Positions 1-8,742 of a stretch of DNA of 64,000 nucleotides are shown here, piece by piece (position 1 is the first letter of the stretch; each line of letters begins with the position of its first letter). The position numbers and the translations under genes were made by a program. The notes beneath the pieces were generated by a model. That model did no database searches. It worked only from the letters and a program-made list of their open reading frames with translations, and had not been told where the DNA came from. This DNA comes from Faecalibacterium sp. I4-1-79 (lineage in GTDB: Bacteria; Bacillota; Clostridia; Oscillospirales; Ruminococcaceae), in the NCBI RefSeq assembly GCF_023347235.1, contig NZ_CP094467.1:868001-932000 (forward strand). The letters run 5' to 3'.

Positions 1-84
1 CGCCTTGCGGGAGAATGTCCCCGGGCTATACCCGAAACAGCAGTATATTTCTTTGAAAATGCTGCGGCTTTGTGTGAAATTTCG

Positions 85-117
85 CGCGGCTGTCCAGAAT
101 ATGGGCGGCCGCGTTTT
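85..117 (+). terminator. Attenuator-like terminator in the infC leader
   Basis: An 11-bp stem pairs 85-95 with 103-113 (two G-U pairs), with a 7-nt loop, and is followed directly by TTTTCT. It ends about 48 bases before the infC start, so it lies in the leader of the infC-rpmI-rplT operon. Firmicutes commonly control this operon by L20-dependent transcription attenuation. That this hairpin plays that role is inference; it could instead be the terminator of a gene left of the window. Confidence 0.7.
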
Positions 118-164
118 CTATGCCAAATATTGCAACACTATGGATTTTGTTTGGAGGTGCATTC

Positions 165-698
165 ATTATCGCTACCGCTGGAAAGTCGAAGGAACTGGAG
201 ATCAACGGCCAGATCCGTGATCGTGAGGTTCGCCTGATCGGTGCAGACGGCGAGCAGAAGGGCGTTGTGTCCATTCAGGTGGCCATGCGCGCTGCAGAAG
301 AAGCCGGGCTCGATCTGGTAAAGATCGCACCGCAGGCTGTGCCGCCTGTGTGCAAGGTGCTGGACTACGGTAAATACCGTTTTGAACAGCAGAAGAAGGA
401 GAAGGAAGCCAAGAAGAACCAGAAGGTGGTCGAGGTCAAGGAGACCCGCCTTTCGCTCAATATTGACACCAACGACTTCAACACCAAGCTCAACCAGACT
501 GCCAAGTTCCTGGCAGCCGGACACAAGGTAAAGGTTTCGATCCGTTTCCGCGGCCGCGAAATGGCGCACAGTGCTCTGGGCGCAGACGTGCTGAAGCGGT
601 TTGCCGAGGCGCTGCCTCAGGCATCCACCGATAAGCCGCCCGTGCTCGAGGGCCGCACGATGTCCATTCTGCTGATCCCGAAACCCAATAAGGACTAA
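165..698 (+). CDS. infC: Translation initiation factor IF-3, non-canonical ATT start
   Basis: IF-3 binds the 30S subunit, prevents premature joining of 50S and proofreads start codon selection. The sequence shows the usual N-domain (INGQIRDREVRLIGADG) and the C-domain with the KVKVSIRFRGREM stretch, ending in PKPNKD. The only upstream ATG in frame (120) lies before the ribosome binding site. GGAGGT at 153-158 sits 6 bases before ATT at 165, with ATC at 168 as an alternative. infC is famous for rare AUU-type starts that allow IF-3 to repress its own translation, so the ATT start is preferred, giving about 177 residues. It is first in an operon with rpmI and rplT. Confidence 0.95.
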   Translation: MIATAGKSKELEINGQIRDREVRLIGADGEQKGVVSIQVAMRAAEEAGLDLVKIAPQAVPPVCKVLDYGKYRFEQQKKEKEAKKNQKVVEVKETRLSLNIDTNDFNTKLNQTAKFLAAGHKVKVSIRFRGREMAHSALGADVLKRFAEALPQASTDKPPVLEGRTMSILLIPKPNKD

Positions 699-716
699 TT
701 TTAGGAGGAAACTAAA

Positions 717-920
717 ATGGCTAAGATGAAACTGAAGACGCACTCCGGCGCTAAGAAGCGCTTTAAGCTGACCAAGAACGGCAAGATCAAGCGTGGTCAT
801 GCATTCCGCAGCCACATCCTGACCAAGAAGACCACCAAGCTGACCCGTGGCTACCGTCAGCCCAGCTACGTTGATAAGACCAACGCAGCTACCATCAAGA
901 GCATGCTGCCCTACGCCTAA
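717..920 (+). CDS. rpmI: 50S ribosomal protein bL35
   Basis: A 67-residue, lysine-rich protein starting [16 protein letters not shown], the hallmark N-terminus of bL35. It is a structural protein of the large ribosomal subunit. A strong AGGAGG lies about 7 bases before the ATG. It sits 18 bases after infC and 55 bases before rplT, the standard operon order. Length is typical for the family. Confidence 0.97.
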   Translation: MAKMKLKTHSGAKKRFKLTKNGKIKRGHAFRSHILTKKTTKLTRGYRQPSYVDKTNAATIKSMLPYA

Positions 921-975
921 GAGCGAGCCGCAGGTACACAAAACTTTCTACGAGATACTAAAGGAGATATAAAAA

Positions 976-1326
976 ATGGCACGTATCAAAGGCGCAACCA
1001 TGACCCACAAACGTCGTAAGAAGATGCTGAAGCTGGCCAAGGGCTTCTACGGCTGCAAGAGCAAGCACTTTAAGATGGCCAAGCAGCAGGTCATGAAGAG
1101 CGGTAACTACGCTCTGGCTGGCCGCCGCATGAAGAAGCGTCAGTTCCGCAACCTGTGGATCTGCCGTATCAACAACGCAGTTCGTCCTCTGGGCATGAAC
1201 TACTCCACCTTTATGGCTGGCCTGAAGAAGGCAGGCATTGAGCTGAACCGCAAGATGCTGTCCGAGATGGCCATCAACGATCCCCAGAGCTTTGCCGCTC
1301 TGGTCGAGACCGTGAAGAACGCCTGA
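976..1326 (+). CDS. rplT: 50S ribosomal protein bL20
   Basis: A 116-residue basic protein with the family N-terminus ([24 protein letters not shown]) and the conserved [17 protein letters not shown] core. bL20 binds 23S rRNA early in 50S assembly; in Firmicutes it also represses its own operon by binding the infC leader. An AAGGAGAT ribosome binding site precedes the ATG. It is the last gene of the operon, followed by two strong terminators. Confidence 0.97.
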   Translation: MARIKGATMTHKRRKKMLKLAKGFYGCKSKHFKMAKQQVMKSGNYALAGRRMKKRQFRNLWICRINNAVRPLGMNYSTFMAGLKKAGIELNRKMLSEMAINDPQSFAALVETVKNA

Positions 1327-1343
1327 TAAAGACCTTGCATCGT

Positions 1344-1375
1344 GACGCCCGCGCGTATACGCGGGCGTCCGTTTT
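1344..1375 (+). terminator. Rho-independent terminator of infC-rpmI-rplT
   Basis: A perfect 10-bp GC-rich stem (GACGCCCGCG with CGCGGGCGTC, loop of 6) begins 17 bases after the rplT stop and is followed by CGTTTTGT. Confidence 0.9.
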
Positions 1376-1415
1376 GTATCCGGGCATTTTTTGCGGCCAG
1401 GGAAACAAGGCAACG

Positions 1416-1463
1416 GGGCAGCGCCCTGCCGCAGAAACCTGCGGCAGACGCTGCCCTTTTTCT
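1416..1463 (+). terminator. Second tandem terminator / leader hairpin
   Basis: GGGCAGCG and CTGCCGCAG pair across an AAAC loop with CTGCGGCAG and CGCTGCCC, followed by TTTTTCT at 1457-1463. It is stronger than the first terminator, 50 bases downstream of it and 47 bases before the methyltransferase start. It may be a fail-safe terminator, or an attenuator for the next gene if a promoter lies between the two hairpins. Confidence 0.8.
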
Positions 1464-1509
1464 ATTATATCCAAAGCAGAACGCATACACACCTGTTCAG
1501 GAGGAACGC

Positions 1510-2292
1510 ATGGACGAAAAGATCACCAGCCGGGAAAACGCAAAAATAAAATATGCCTGCCGCCTTGCTTCCAGCGCAGCATTCCGCCGTACTGAGGGGC
1601 GCTTTCTGGCCGAAGGGCGCAAGCTGTGCCCGGAGCTTTGCCGCGGTGCAGAGCTGGAGACCCTGTTTTATACCGAAAATGCGCTGGAAAAGTGCCCGGA
1701 ACTTGCCGCTTTGCCGGGCGAGCACTATCTGGTAGAGGATCATGTGGCGGACAAGCTGGCAGACGTGGGCACCCATCAGGGTGTGTTCGGGGTGTTCTGC
1801 ACCCCGGTGCATACCTTGGAGGAGGTGCGCCCCGGTGGGCGGTATCTGGCACTGGAGCGGGTGCAGGACCCCGGCAATGTGGGTACTTTGCTGCGCAGCG
1901 CAGCGGCCTTTGGATTTGATGGTGTCATCCTGAGCGAGGGCTGCGCCAGTGTCTACGCCCCCAAGACCCTGCGCGCCTCCATGGGCGCAGCGGTGCGCAT
2001 CCCGGTCATTGAGACCGGTGCCATGCCGCAGGCCATCGCTCTGCTGCGGGAAAAAGGCATCACCTGCCTTGCGGCGGCGCTGTACCAGTCCCAGCCGCTC
2101 AGCGCGGCAAAGGCCGGGTATCCCGGCGGTGTCTGCGTGGTCATCGGCAGCGAGGGACAGGGTCTGACCGACGAGACCATCGCCGCCTGCAACAGCACGG
2201 TGCGCATCCCCATGACCGACCGGGTGGAAAGCCTGAACGCCGGCATCGCGGGCAGCATCCTGCTGTGGCACTTCCGGGAGGAGAGCCTGTGA
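1510..2292 (+). CDS. TrmH/SpoU-family RNA 2'-O-methyltransferase
   Basis: A SAM-dependent methyltransferase of the SPOUT (trefoil knot) class, probably acting on 23S rRNA or tRNA ribose. The N-terminal part resembles the substrate-binding domain (KITSRENAKIKYACRLASS). The catalytic domain has the three family motifs: RVQDPGNVGTLLRSAAAFG, VVIGSEGQGLTDE, and IPMTDRVESLNAGIAGSILLW. The start at 1510 follows CAGGAGGA; 260 residues is normal for the family. It overlaps the next gene by a GTGA junction, so translation with dprA is coupled. The exact target nucleotide cannot be read from sequence. Confidence 0.88.
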   Translation: MDEKITSRENAKIKYACRLASSAAFRRTEGRFLAEGRKLCPELCRGAELETLFYTENALEKCPELAALPGEHYLVEDHVADKLADVGTHQGVFGVFCTPVHTLEEVRPGGRYLALERVQDPGNVGTLLRSAAAFGFDGVILSEGCASVYAPKTLRASMGAAVRIPVIETGAMPQAIALLREKGITCLAAALYQSQPLSAAKAGYPGGVCVVIGSEGQGLTDETIAACNSTVRIPMTDRVESLNAGIAGSILLWHFREESL

Positions 2293-3416
2293 CCGGGCAG
2301 ACCAGCCTGTTCCCGCCGGAGCCTGCACCCGACCCGCTGCTGTGCTGGCTGTGGCTGGCGCAGGTGCTGGGGCCTGCCAGTCTCCACGCCGGAAAGGTGC
2401 TGGACGCCTTTGGCGGCGCACAGGAGGCATGGGAAGCGCGGGAGACCGAGGAATTCCGGCAGGCGGCAGGGGATACGGCCTTTAAGCGGGCAGCACAGCT
2501 GGATGCAGAAAGTTTCCACACGCTGGTGATGCAGTGCGATGCCCTGCGGGTGCGCATCCTGCCCTTTGACGACCCGGACTACCCGCTGGCCTTTTCCCGT
2601 ATCCCGGATATGCCGCTGGTGCTCTACTGCACCGGCGACCCCTGCTGGCTCAACGAGCCCGGGGCGGTGGGCATCGTGGGCAGCCGCAAGCCCACGGAAT
2701 ACGGCCTGAACGCGGCGGCAGATATCGGCGGCGAACTGGCAAAAAACGGAGCCATCATCGTCAGTGGTCTGGCCGATGGGCTGGACAGCGCCGGACACCG
2801 GGCGGCAGTGAAAAACGACTGCCCCACCATTGCGGTGATGGGCGTACCCATCGACCGCACCTACCCAGCAGCCAATGCCGCTCTGCGGCAGAAGATCGAG
2901 CGCAAGGGCTGCGTCATCAGCGAGTACCCGCCCTGCGGCGAGGGCGTAGGCCCCAACGGCTTTTTGCAGCGCAACCGGCTCATCGCGGCGCTTTCCTCTG
3001 CAGTACTGGTGGTGGAAGCGCGGGAAAAAAGCGGCACCATGTCTACCGTTGCCCACGCCGAGCGCTACGGCAAGCCGGTGTACGCCGTGCCGGGCAGCAT
3101 CTATTCCCCCAATTCTGCAGGCACGAACGGCCTGCTGCGGGACGGACGCGCCCGGGCAGTGGCGGGTGCAGCCGACCTGTTGGCGGCGCTGGGCCTGCAC
3201 ACCCGGCAGGCAGCACCGGCTGCCGCAAAGCAGCCTGCACCCCTGAGCGATACCGAGCGCCGGGTGCTGGCGTGCATCGGGCCAAAGCCCGTGGGCATCG
3301 AGGAGCTGTGCGTGAGCACCGGCCTGTCCATGTCCGCGCTGCTGGGCACCCTGATGAAGCTGGAACTCACCGGCCGGGTGTACAAGCAGCCGGGGCAGCG
3401 GTATGTGCTGCGGTAA
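2289..3416 (+). CDS. dprA: DNA-processing protein DprA, GTG start
   Basis: DprA loads RecA on incoming single-stranded DNA during natural transformation. Visible features: an N-terminal helical region, a Rossmann fold beginning VGIVGSRKPTEYG, the SGLADGLDSAGH motif, GPNGFLQRNRLIAALS and the VVEAREKSGTMSTVAHA motif, then a C-terminal winged-helix region after about residue 310. GTG at 2289 is chosen because GGGAGGAG ends 5 bases before it; the ATG at 2265 lies inside the upstream gene without a ribosome binding site. The protein is 375 residues, typical length. Confidence 0.93.
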   Translation: MTGQTSLFPPEPAPDPLLCWLWLAQVLGPASLHAGKVLDAFGGAQEAWEARETEEFRQAAGDTAFKRAAQLDAESFHTLVMQCDALRVRILPFDDPDYPLAFSRIPDMPLVLYCTGDPCWLNEPGAVGIVGSRKPTEYGLNAAADIGGELAKNGAIIVSGLADGLDSAGHRAAVKNDCPTIAVMGVPIDRTYPAANAALRQKIERKGCVISEYPPCGEGVGPNGFLQRNRLIAALSSAVLVVEAREKSGTMSTVAHAERYGKPVYAVPGSIYSPNSAGTNGLLRDGRARAVAGAADLLAALGLHTRQAAPAAAKQPAPLSDTERRVLACIGPKPVGIEELCVSTGLSMSALLGTLMKLELTGRVYKQPGQRYVLR

Positions 3417-3456
3417 AATTGTGGAATATTTCCGCTGGTAAAGCACACAACAGCTG

Positions 3457-3465
3457 TGGTACAAT
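3457..3465 (+). promoter_or_regulatory. Extended -10 promoter for topA
   Basis: TGG followed by TACAAT (3460-3465) is an extended -10 element 65 bases before topA, in a 113-base intergenic gap. No convincing -35 is present 17 bases upstream, which is normal for extended -10 promoters. Confidence 0.5.
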
Positions 3466-3529
3466 AATATGAGCGAATGACCGTGCATCCCTTTGGGGGG
3501 CACGTTGCAGATAGAGGAGAAAAGAAGAA

Positions 3530-5614
3530 ATGGCGAAACTGGTTATCGTGGAGTCGCCTGCAAAGGCGAAAACCATCGGCAAATATCTGGGCGATGACTA
3601 CGAGGTCACCGCCAGCATGGGTCATATCCGCGATCTGCCCGCATCTCAGCTGGGCATTGATGTGGAGCATGGCTATACCCCGCAATACATCAGCATCAAG
3701 GGCAAGGAAAAGCTCATCAAGGAACTGAAGAGCAAGGCCAAACACGCCGACGGCGTGCTGCTGGCGACCGACCCGGACCGCGAGGGTGAGGCCATCAGCT
3801 GGCATCTGGCCAATATTCTGGGGCTGGACCCCCACGAGCCCAACCGCGTCACCTTTGACGAGATCACCAAAAAGGGTGTGAAGGAGGGCATGGCCCACCC
3901 CCGCGCCATTGACGAAGATCTGTTCAACGCCCAGCAGGCGCGCCGCGTGCTGGACCGTCTGGTGGGCTACAAGCTCAGCCCGTTTCTGTGGCGCAAGGTG
4001 CGCCGCGGTCTGTCCGCAGGCCGTGTGCAGAGCGTGGCGGTGCGGCTGATCGACGACCGGGAAAAGGAGATCGAAAACTTTAAGCCCGATGAATACTGGA
4101 ACGTGGATGCCACCTTGGGTGCCGGGCACAAAAGCTTTGTGGCACGCCTTGCCACGGATGCCAACGGCAAAAAGCTGCTGCCCAAGAGCGAAGCCGAGGC
4201 GCGCGCCATCGAGAAGGGCTTGGAGGGCGCAAGCTATGTGGTGAGCGAGCTCAAGCGCGGCAAGCGCGCAAAGCAGCCCACCCCGGCCTTTATCACCAGT
4301 ACCCTGCAGCAGGAGGCCTCCCGCCGGTTGGGCTTTACGGCCACCCGCACCATGCGCGCCGCTCAGACGTTGTACGAAGGCGTGGATATTGCCGGACACG
4401 GCATGATGGGTCTGATCACCTATATGCGTACCGACAGTCTGCGCATTTCGGACGAAGCTGTGGCCGCCGCCAAGGAGTATATCGCCAGTGCTTACGGCGA
4501 GGCGTATATTTGTCCCTATAAGCGCACATGGAAAACCAAGAGCGCCACGGCAGCACAGGACGCCCACGAAGCCATCCGCCCCTCTGTGCCGTCCCTGACC
4601 CCGGACGAGGTGGACAAGAGCATCAGCGGCGACACCGCAAAGCTGTACCGCATGATCTGGAGCCGCTTTATGGCCAGCCAGATGGCAGACTGCCAGCAGG
4701 ACACCGTGTCGGTCACCGTCAGCGCGGCGGATTACCACTTCAAGGCCAGCGGCTACACTGTGACCTTTGACGGCTTTACCGCCTTGTACGAGGAAGCCAC
4801 CGACGAAAAGGAAAAGAAGGAAACGAACCTTCCCCCGCTGGAACAGGGACAGGTGCTCAAGCTGCGGGAGCTGAAGAGCGAGCAGAAGTTCACCCAGCCG
4901 CCCGCCCGCTACACTGAAGCTACCCTCATCAAGGCGCTGGAAGAAAACGGCATCGGCCGTCCCTCCACCTATGCGCCCATCATCACCACCATCATCGACC
5001 GCGGCTATGTGGAGCGCGACCAGAAAAAGCTCAAGCCCACCCTGCTGGGACGGGCTGTGGACGGGCTGATGCTGGAGCAGTTCCCCCACATCGTGGACGT
5101 GGATTTCTCCGCCCAGATGGAGAAGAATCTGGATAAGGTGGAAAGCGGCAAGGCCGACTGGCGCAAGACCGTGGATGATTTCTATCAGGGCTTTGAGGCC
5201 AGTCTGGAGCAGGCCGAAAAGAACATGGAGGGCAAAAAGGTCAAGGTGCCGGACGAGCCTTCCAGCGAGGTGTGCGACCTGTGCGGCCGCCCTATGGTCA
5301 TCAAGGTGGGCAAGTACGGCAAGTTTTTGGCGTGCAGCGGCTTCCCGGAGTGCCGGGGCACCAAGCGTCTCGTCAAGGATACCGGCGGCATCTGCCCCAA
5401 GTGCGGCAAGGGGCGTCTGCTGGAACGCAAGAGCTCCAAGGGACGCATCTACTACGGCTGCGAGCGCTACCCGGACTGCGATTTTATGACTTGGGATATG
5501 CCGGTGGCTACCAAGTGCGAAAAGTGCGGCAGCACCCTGTTCCGCAAGGGCGGCAAGCTGTACTGTGCCAAGGAGGGCTGCGGCTTTGAGATGCCGGTGC
5601 CCAAAAAGGATTAA
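3530..5614 (+). CDS. topA: DNA topoisomerase I (type IA)
   Basis: Relaxes negative supercoils by passing one strand through a transient break. The N-terminal TOPRIM domain begins KLVIVESPAKAKTIGKYLG and contains the metal-binding DPDRE at residues 81-85. The catalytic tyrosine is Tyr298 in GLITYMRTDSLRIS. The C-terminus carries three Cys4 zinc-ribbon repeats (pairs such as CDLC/CSGFPEC, CPKC/CERYPDC, CEKC/CAKEGC), as in many Firmicutes enzymes. The protein is 694 residues. GAGGAGAAAAG precedes the ATG. It is followed after 12 bases by trmFO, a pairing conserved in Firmicutes. Confidence 0.97.
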   Translation: MAKLVIVESPAKAKTIGKYLGDDYEVTASMGHIRDLPASQLGIDVEHGYTPQYISIKGKEKLIKELKSKAKHADGVLLATDPDREGEAISWHLANILGLDPHEPNRVTFDEITKKGVKEGMAHPRAIDEDLFNAQQARRVLDRLVGYKLSPFLWRKVRRGLSAGRVQSVAVRLIDDREKEIENFKPDEYWNVDATLGAGHKSFVARLATDANGKKLLPKSEAEARAIEKGLEGASYVVSELKRGKRAKQPTPAFITSTLQQEASRRLGFTATRTMRAAQTLYEGVDIAGHGMMGLITYMRTDSLRISDEAVAAAKEYIASAYGEAYICPYKRTWKTKSATAAQDAHEAIRPSVPSLTPDEVDKSISGDTAKLYRMIWSRFMASQMADCQQDTVSVTVSAADYHFKASGYTVTFDGFTALYEEATDEKEKKETNLPPLEQGQVLKLRELKSEQKFTQPPARYTEATLIKALEENGIGRPSTYAPIITTIIDRGYVERDQKKLKPTLLGRAVDGLMLEQFPHIVDVDFSAQMEKNLDKVESGKADWRKTVDDFYQGFEASLEQAEKNMEGKKVKVPDEPSSEVCDLCGRPMVIKVGKYGKFLACSGFPECRGTKRLVKDTGGICPKCGKGRLLERKSSKGRIYYGCERYPDCDFMTWDMPVATKCEKCGSTLFRKGGKLYCAKEGCGFEMPVPKKD

Positions 5615-5626
5615 AGGAAAGACTAA

Positions 5627-7003
5627 ATGAACGAATACAAAGTAACCATTCTGGGCGCGGGTCTGGCGGGCTGCGAAGCGGCTCTCTGGCTGGCGGGCAA
5701 GGGCGTGCAGGTAGATCTATACGAGCAGAAGCCCGTCCACTTTTCCCCCGCCCACAAAAGCGAGGGATTTGCGGAGCTGATCTGCTCCAACAGCCTGAAG
5801 GCTGAGCGGCTGGACTCTGCCTCCGGTCTGCTGAAGGAAGAGATGCGCCGCATGGGCAGCCGGCTGCTGACCGCCGCCGAGGAGACCCGCGTGGCCGCCG
5901 GCGGTGCGCTGGCGGTGGACCGCGATGCCTTCAGCGCCGCCGTCACCCGCATGGTGGAGCAGTGCAAGAACATCACCGTCCACCGGGAGCAGGTGGAAAC
6001 CATCGACGAGAGCGCTCCCATTCTGGTGGCCACCGGCCCCCTGACCGACGGCGCACTGGCCGATGAGATCGGACGCCTGACCGGGGACGAGCGGCTGCAT
6101 TTCTACGATGCCGTTGCCCCCATCGTCACCGCCGAAAGTCTGGACTACGGTAAGGTGTTTGCTGCCTCCCGCTACGACCGTGGCGAGGCCGACTACCTGA
6201 ACTGCCCCTTCAACAAGGCAGAATATGAGGCTTTCCATGCCGCACTGGCCGGTGCCGAGCGTGCCCCTCTACACGACTTTGACACCGGCGCCGAGCAGAG
6301 CGCAAAGCCCGACCCGGACGCCCACGGCAAAAAGGCCGATACCGTCACCGTGTACGAGGGCTGTATGCCCATTGAGATCATGGCTGCCCGGGGGGCCGAC
6401 ACCATGCGGTTCGGCCCGCTGCGCCCGGTGGGTCTGGTAGACCCGAACACCGGCCACCGTCCTTGGGCAAACGTGCAGCTGCGCGCAGAAAATAAGGAGC
6501 GCACCCTGTATAACATCGTGGGCTTCCAGACCAACCTCAAGTGGGGCGAGCAGAAGCGGGTGTTCAGCATGATCCCCGGGCTGGAAAATGCGGAGTTTGT
6601 GCGCTACGGCGTGATGCACCGCAACACCTTTCTGGATGCGCCCCGGGTGCTCAGCACCCAGCTGTGCCTGAAAAAACATCCCAATGTGTTTTTTGCAGGG
6701 CAGATCACCGGTTTTGAGGGCTATATGGAAAGCGCCGCCTGCGGTCTGCTGGCAGCACGCAACCTCTACGCCCGCTTGGAGGGCAGGCAGCTGCCCCCGC
6801 CGCCCGCCGATACCATGTGCGGTGCGCTGGTGCAGTATCTGACCACCGAGAACAAAAACTTCCAGCCCATGGGCGCAAATATGGGCATTCTGCCGCCGCT
6901 GCCCGCCGAGACCCGTCCCCGGGACAAGCGGCTGCGTTACATGGCACAGGCTGAGCGCGCTGTTGCCAGCTTCCAGCACTGGCTGGAGGAAAACGCTCTG
7001 TAA
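5627..7003 (+). CDS. trmFO: Folate-dependent tRNA (m5U54) methyltransferase TrmFO
   Basis: Makes ribothymidine at position 54 of tRNA using methylenetetrahydrofolate and FAD, instead of SAM. The FAD-binding dinucleotide fold opens the protein (VTILGAGLAGCEAALWLAGKG). Family stretches FAELICSNSLKAE, YEGCMPIEIMAARG, RFGPLRPVGL and AGQITGFEGYMESAACG are all present. 458 residues is a normal length. It lies 12 bases after topA and 29 bases before plsX. Confidence 0.96.
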   Translation: MNEYKVTILGAGLAGCEAALWLAGKGVQVDLYEQKPVHFSPAHKSEGFAELICSNSLKAERLDSASGLLKEEMRRMGSRLLTAAEETRVAAGGALAVDRDAFSAAVTRMVEQCKNITVHREQVETIDESAPILVATGPLTDGALADEIGRLTGDERLHFYDAVAPIVTAESLDYGKVFAASRYDRGEADYLNCPFNKAEYEAFHAALAGAERAPLHDFDTGAEQSAKPDPDAHGKKADTVTVYEGCMPIEIMAARGADTMRFGPLRPVGLVDPNTGHRPWANVQLRAENKERTLYNIVGFQTNLKWGEQKRVFSMIPGLENAEFVRYGVMHRNTFLDAPRVLSTQLCLKKHPNVFFAGQITGFEGYMESAACGLLAARNLYARLEGRQLPPPPADTMCGALVQYLTTENKNFQPMGANMGILPPLPAETRPRDKRLRYMAQAERAVASFQHWLEENAL

Positions 7004-7032
7004 GGCAAACCACCTGAAAGGAGAAAACAGGT

Positions 7033-8049
7033 ATGAAGATCATTGTGGACATGATGGGCGGCGACAACGCCCCGCTGGCTGTTCTGGAAGGCGCTGCACA
7101 GGCCGTTAAGGAGTACGGCGTGCAGCTCATCGGCGTGGGCAACGAGGCGCTGGTGCGCAAGACCGCCGCCGAGCACAACATTCCGCTGGACGGCATCGAG
7201 CTGGTGAACTGCACCGAGACCATCGAGATGTGCGACGAGCCCGCCCGCGCCATCCGTCAGAAGAAGGATTCCTCCATCGTGGTGGGTCTGAATATGCTTA
7301 AAGAGGGCAAAGGCGATGCCTTTGTCTCTGCCGGCAGCACCGGTGCGCTGCACGTTGGCGCAAGCCTCATCGTGCGCACCCTGCGGGGCGTCAAGCGCCC
7401 GGCACTGGCTACCATGGTGCCCGCAAAGCAGCAGGCTTATCTGCTGCTGGACTGCGGTGCCAACGTGGAGTGCCGCCCGGAGATGCTGGCCGCTTTTGCA
7501 GTCATGGGCAGCTGCTATGTGAACAAAGTAGAGGGACGTAAAAACCCCAGCGTAGCACTGGCCAACAACGGTGCCGAGGAGAGCAAGGGCACCCCCGTGC
7601 TGCGGGACGCCCATCAGCTGCTCAAGACTACCCCGGGCATCCGCTTTGTGGGCAATATCGAGCCCCGGGATGTGCCGAACGGCGAGGTGGATGTGGTGGT
7701 CTGCGACGGCTTTACCGGCAATGTCATCCTCAAGCTGACCGAAGGCGTGGCAAAGATGCTGCTGGGTATGCTCAAGCAGATGTTTCTTGCAAACCTTGGC
7801 GGCAAGCTGGCATATCTGCTGCTCAAGGGCGGCGTTACCGACCTGAAGCACCAGATGGACAGCGAGGAGTACGGCGGCGCACCCTTCCTTGGCGCAAAGC
7901 AGCCGGTCATCAAGGCACACGGCTCCTCCAAGGCAAAAGGCATCAAAAACGCCATCCGGCAGGCAAAGATCTGCGTGGAGAATGACCTGTGCGGCACCAT
8001 GCAGTCCGCACTGGACGAGCTGGCCGCAGCGCAGAAAACTGAGGAATAA
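7033..8049 (+). CDS. plsX: Phosphate acyltransferase PlsX
   Basis: Converts acyl-ACP to acyl-phosphate, the acyl donor for PlsY in phospholipid synthesis. It starts MKIIVDMMGGDNAPLAVLEGA, the family N-terminus, and contains SAGSTGALHVGA, LLDCGANVECRPEMLAAFAVMG and VVCDGFTGNVILKLTEG. The protein is 338 residues. GAAAGGAGAAAAC lies before the ATG. Neighbours are trmFO and rnc; plsX upstream of rnc-smc is a common Firmicutes order, although fabD/acpP are absent here. Confidence 0.96.
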   Translation: MKIIVDMMGGDNAPLAVLEGAAQAVKEYGVQLIGVGNEALVRKTAAEHNIPLDGIELVNCTETIEMCDEPARAIRQKKDSSIVVGLNMLKEGKGDAFVSAGSTGALHVGASLIVRTLRGVKRPALATMVPAKQQAYLLLDCGANVECRPEMLAAFAVMGSCYVNKVEGRKNPSVALANNGAEESKGTPVLRDAHQLLKTTPGIRFVGNIEPRDVPNGEVDVVVCDGFTGNVILKLTEGVAKMLLGMLKQMFLANLGGKLAYLLLKGGVTDLKHQMDSEEYGGAPFLGAKQPVIKAHGSSKAKGIKNAIRQAKICVENDLCGTMQSALDELAAAQKTEE

Positions 8050-8067
8050 AAGGGAGTAAAAACGACC

Positions 8068-8742
8068 ATGAGCCATCAGTTGGAAACTATCATCGGTTAC
8101 AAATTCAAAAACCCGGAGCTGCTGGAGACCGCGCTTACCCACACCAGCTACGCCAACGAGAGCCGCACCCCGGTCAAGCACAACGAGCGGCTGGAGTTTC
8201 TGGGTGACAGCGTGTTGCAGATCGTGTCCGCAGACTACCTGTTCCACGCCTATGCCGACCGCCCGGAGGGCGACCTGACCCGTATCCGCGCCAGCCTTGT
8301 CAGCGAGGGTGCGCTGTTCCAGTTCGCACAGGAGATCGACCTTGGCGAGTATCTGCGTCTTGGCCGCGGCGAGGAGCGCTGCGGCGGTCGCACCCGTCCC
8401 AGCGTGGTGTCGGACGCCTTCGAGGCCGTTATTGCCGCCTTGTATCTGGACGGCGGCATGGAGGTGGCGCGCAAGTTCATCCTGCCCTTCATCACCGAGG
8501 GCAAGCACGCCGAGGCGGACTACAAGACCCGTCTGCAGGAGATCGTGCAGCAGAACCCGGAAGAGCGCCTGAGCTATGTGGTGGAAAGCGAGTCCGGCCC
8601 GGATCACGACAAGCATTTTGTGGTGGCAGTGCGCTTTAACTCCGACCGCGTGGCGCGGGGCGAGGGACGCAGCAAAAAAGCCGCCGAGCAGTGCGCCGCC
8701 AAGGAAGCGCTCAAGCTGCTGGGCGTGATAAAGGAAAAGTAA
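8068..8742 (+). CDS. rnc: Ribonuclease III
   Basis: Cleaves double-stranded RNA, including the 30S rRNA precursor. The catalytic domain has the signature NERLEFLGDSVL (about residues 33-44) and the downstream acidic site SDAFEAVIAALYLDGG. A double-stranded RNA-binding domain follows, ending in ARGEGRSKKAAEQCAAKEALKLL. The protein is 224 residues. The stop codon abuts the smc start (TAA ATG), so the two are probably translationally coupled. Confidence 0.96.
   Translation: MSHQLETIIGYKFKNPELLETALTHTSYANESRTPVKHNERLEFLGDSVLQIVSADYLFHAYADRPEGDLTRIRASLVSEGALFQFAQEIDLGEYLRLGRGEERCGGRTRPSVVSDAFEAVIAALYLDGGMEVARKFILPFITEGKHAEADYKTRLQEIVQQNPEERLSYVVESESGPDHDKHFVVAVRFNSDRVARGEGRSKKAAEQCAAKEALKLLGVIKEK

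Noticed and set aside
120-164. ATG at 120 as infC start
   Set aside because: It lies before the GGAGGT at 153-158 and just after the terminator hairpin; the added residues are not IF-3-like.
138-941. Long open frame on the minus strand across infC and rpmI
   Set aside because: It is the antisense shadow of GC-rich, well identified genes; no ribosome binding site or family match. The same holds for the long antisense frames opposite dprA-topA, trmFO-smc, leuS, fhs and the ABC genes.
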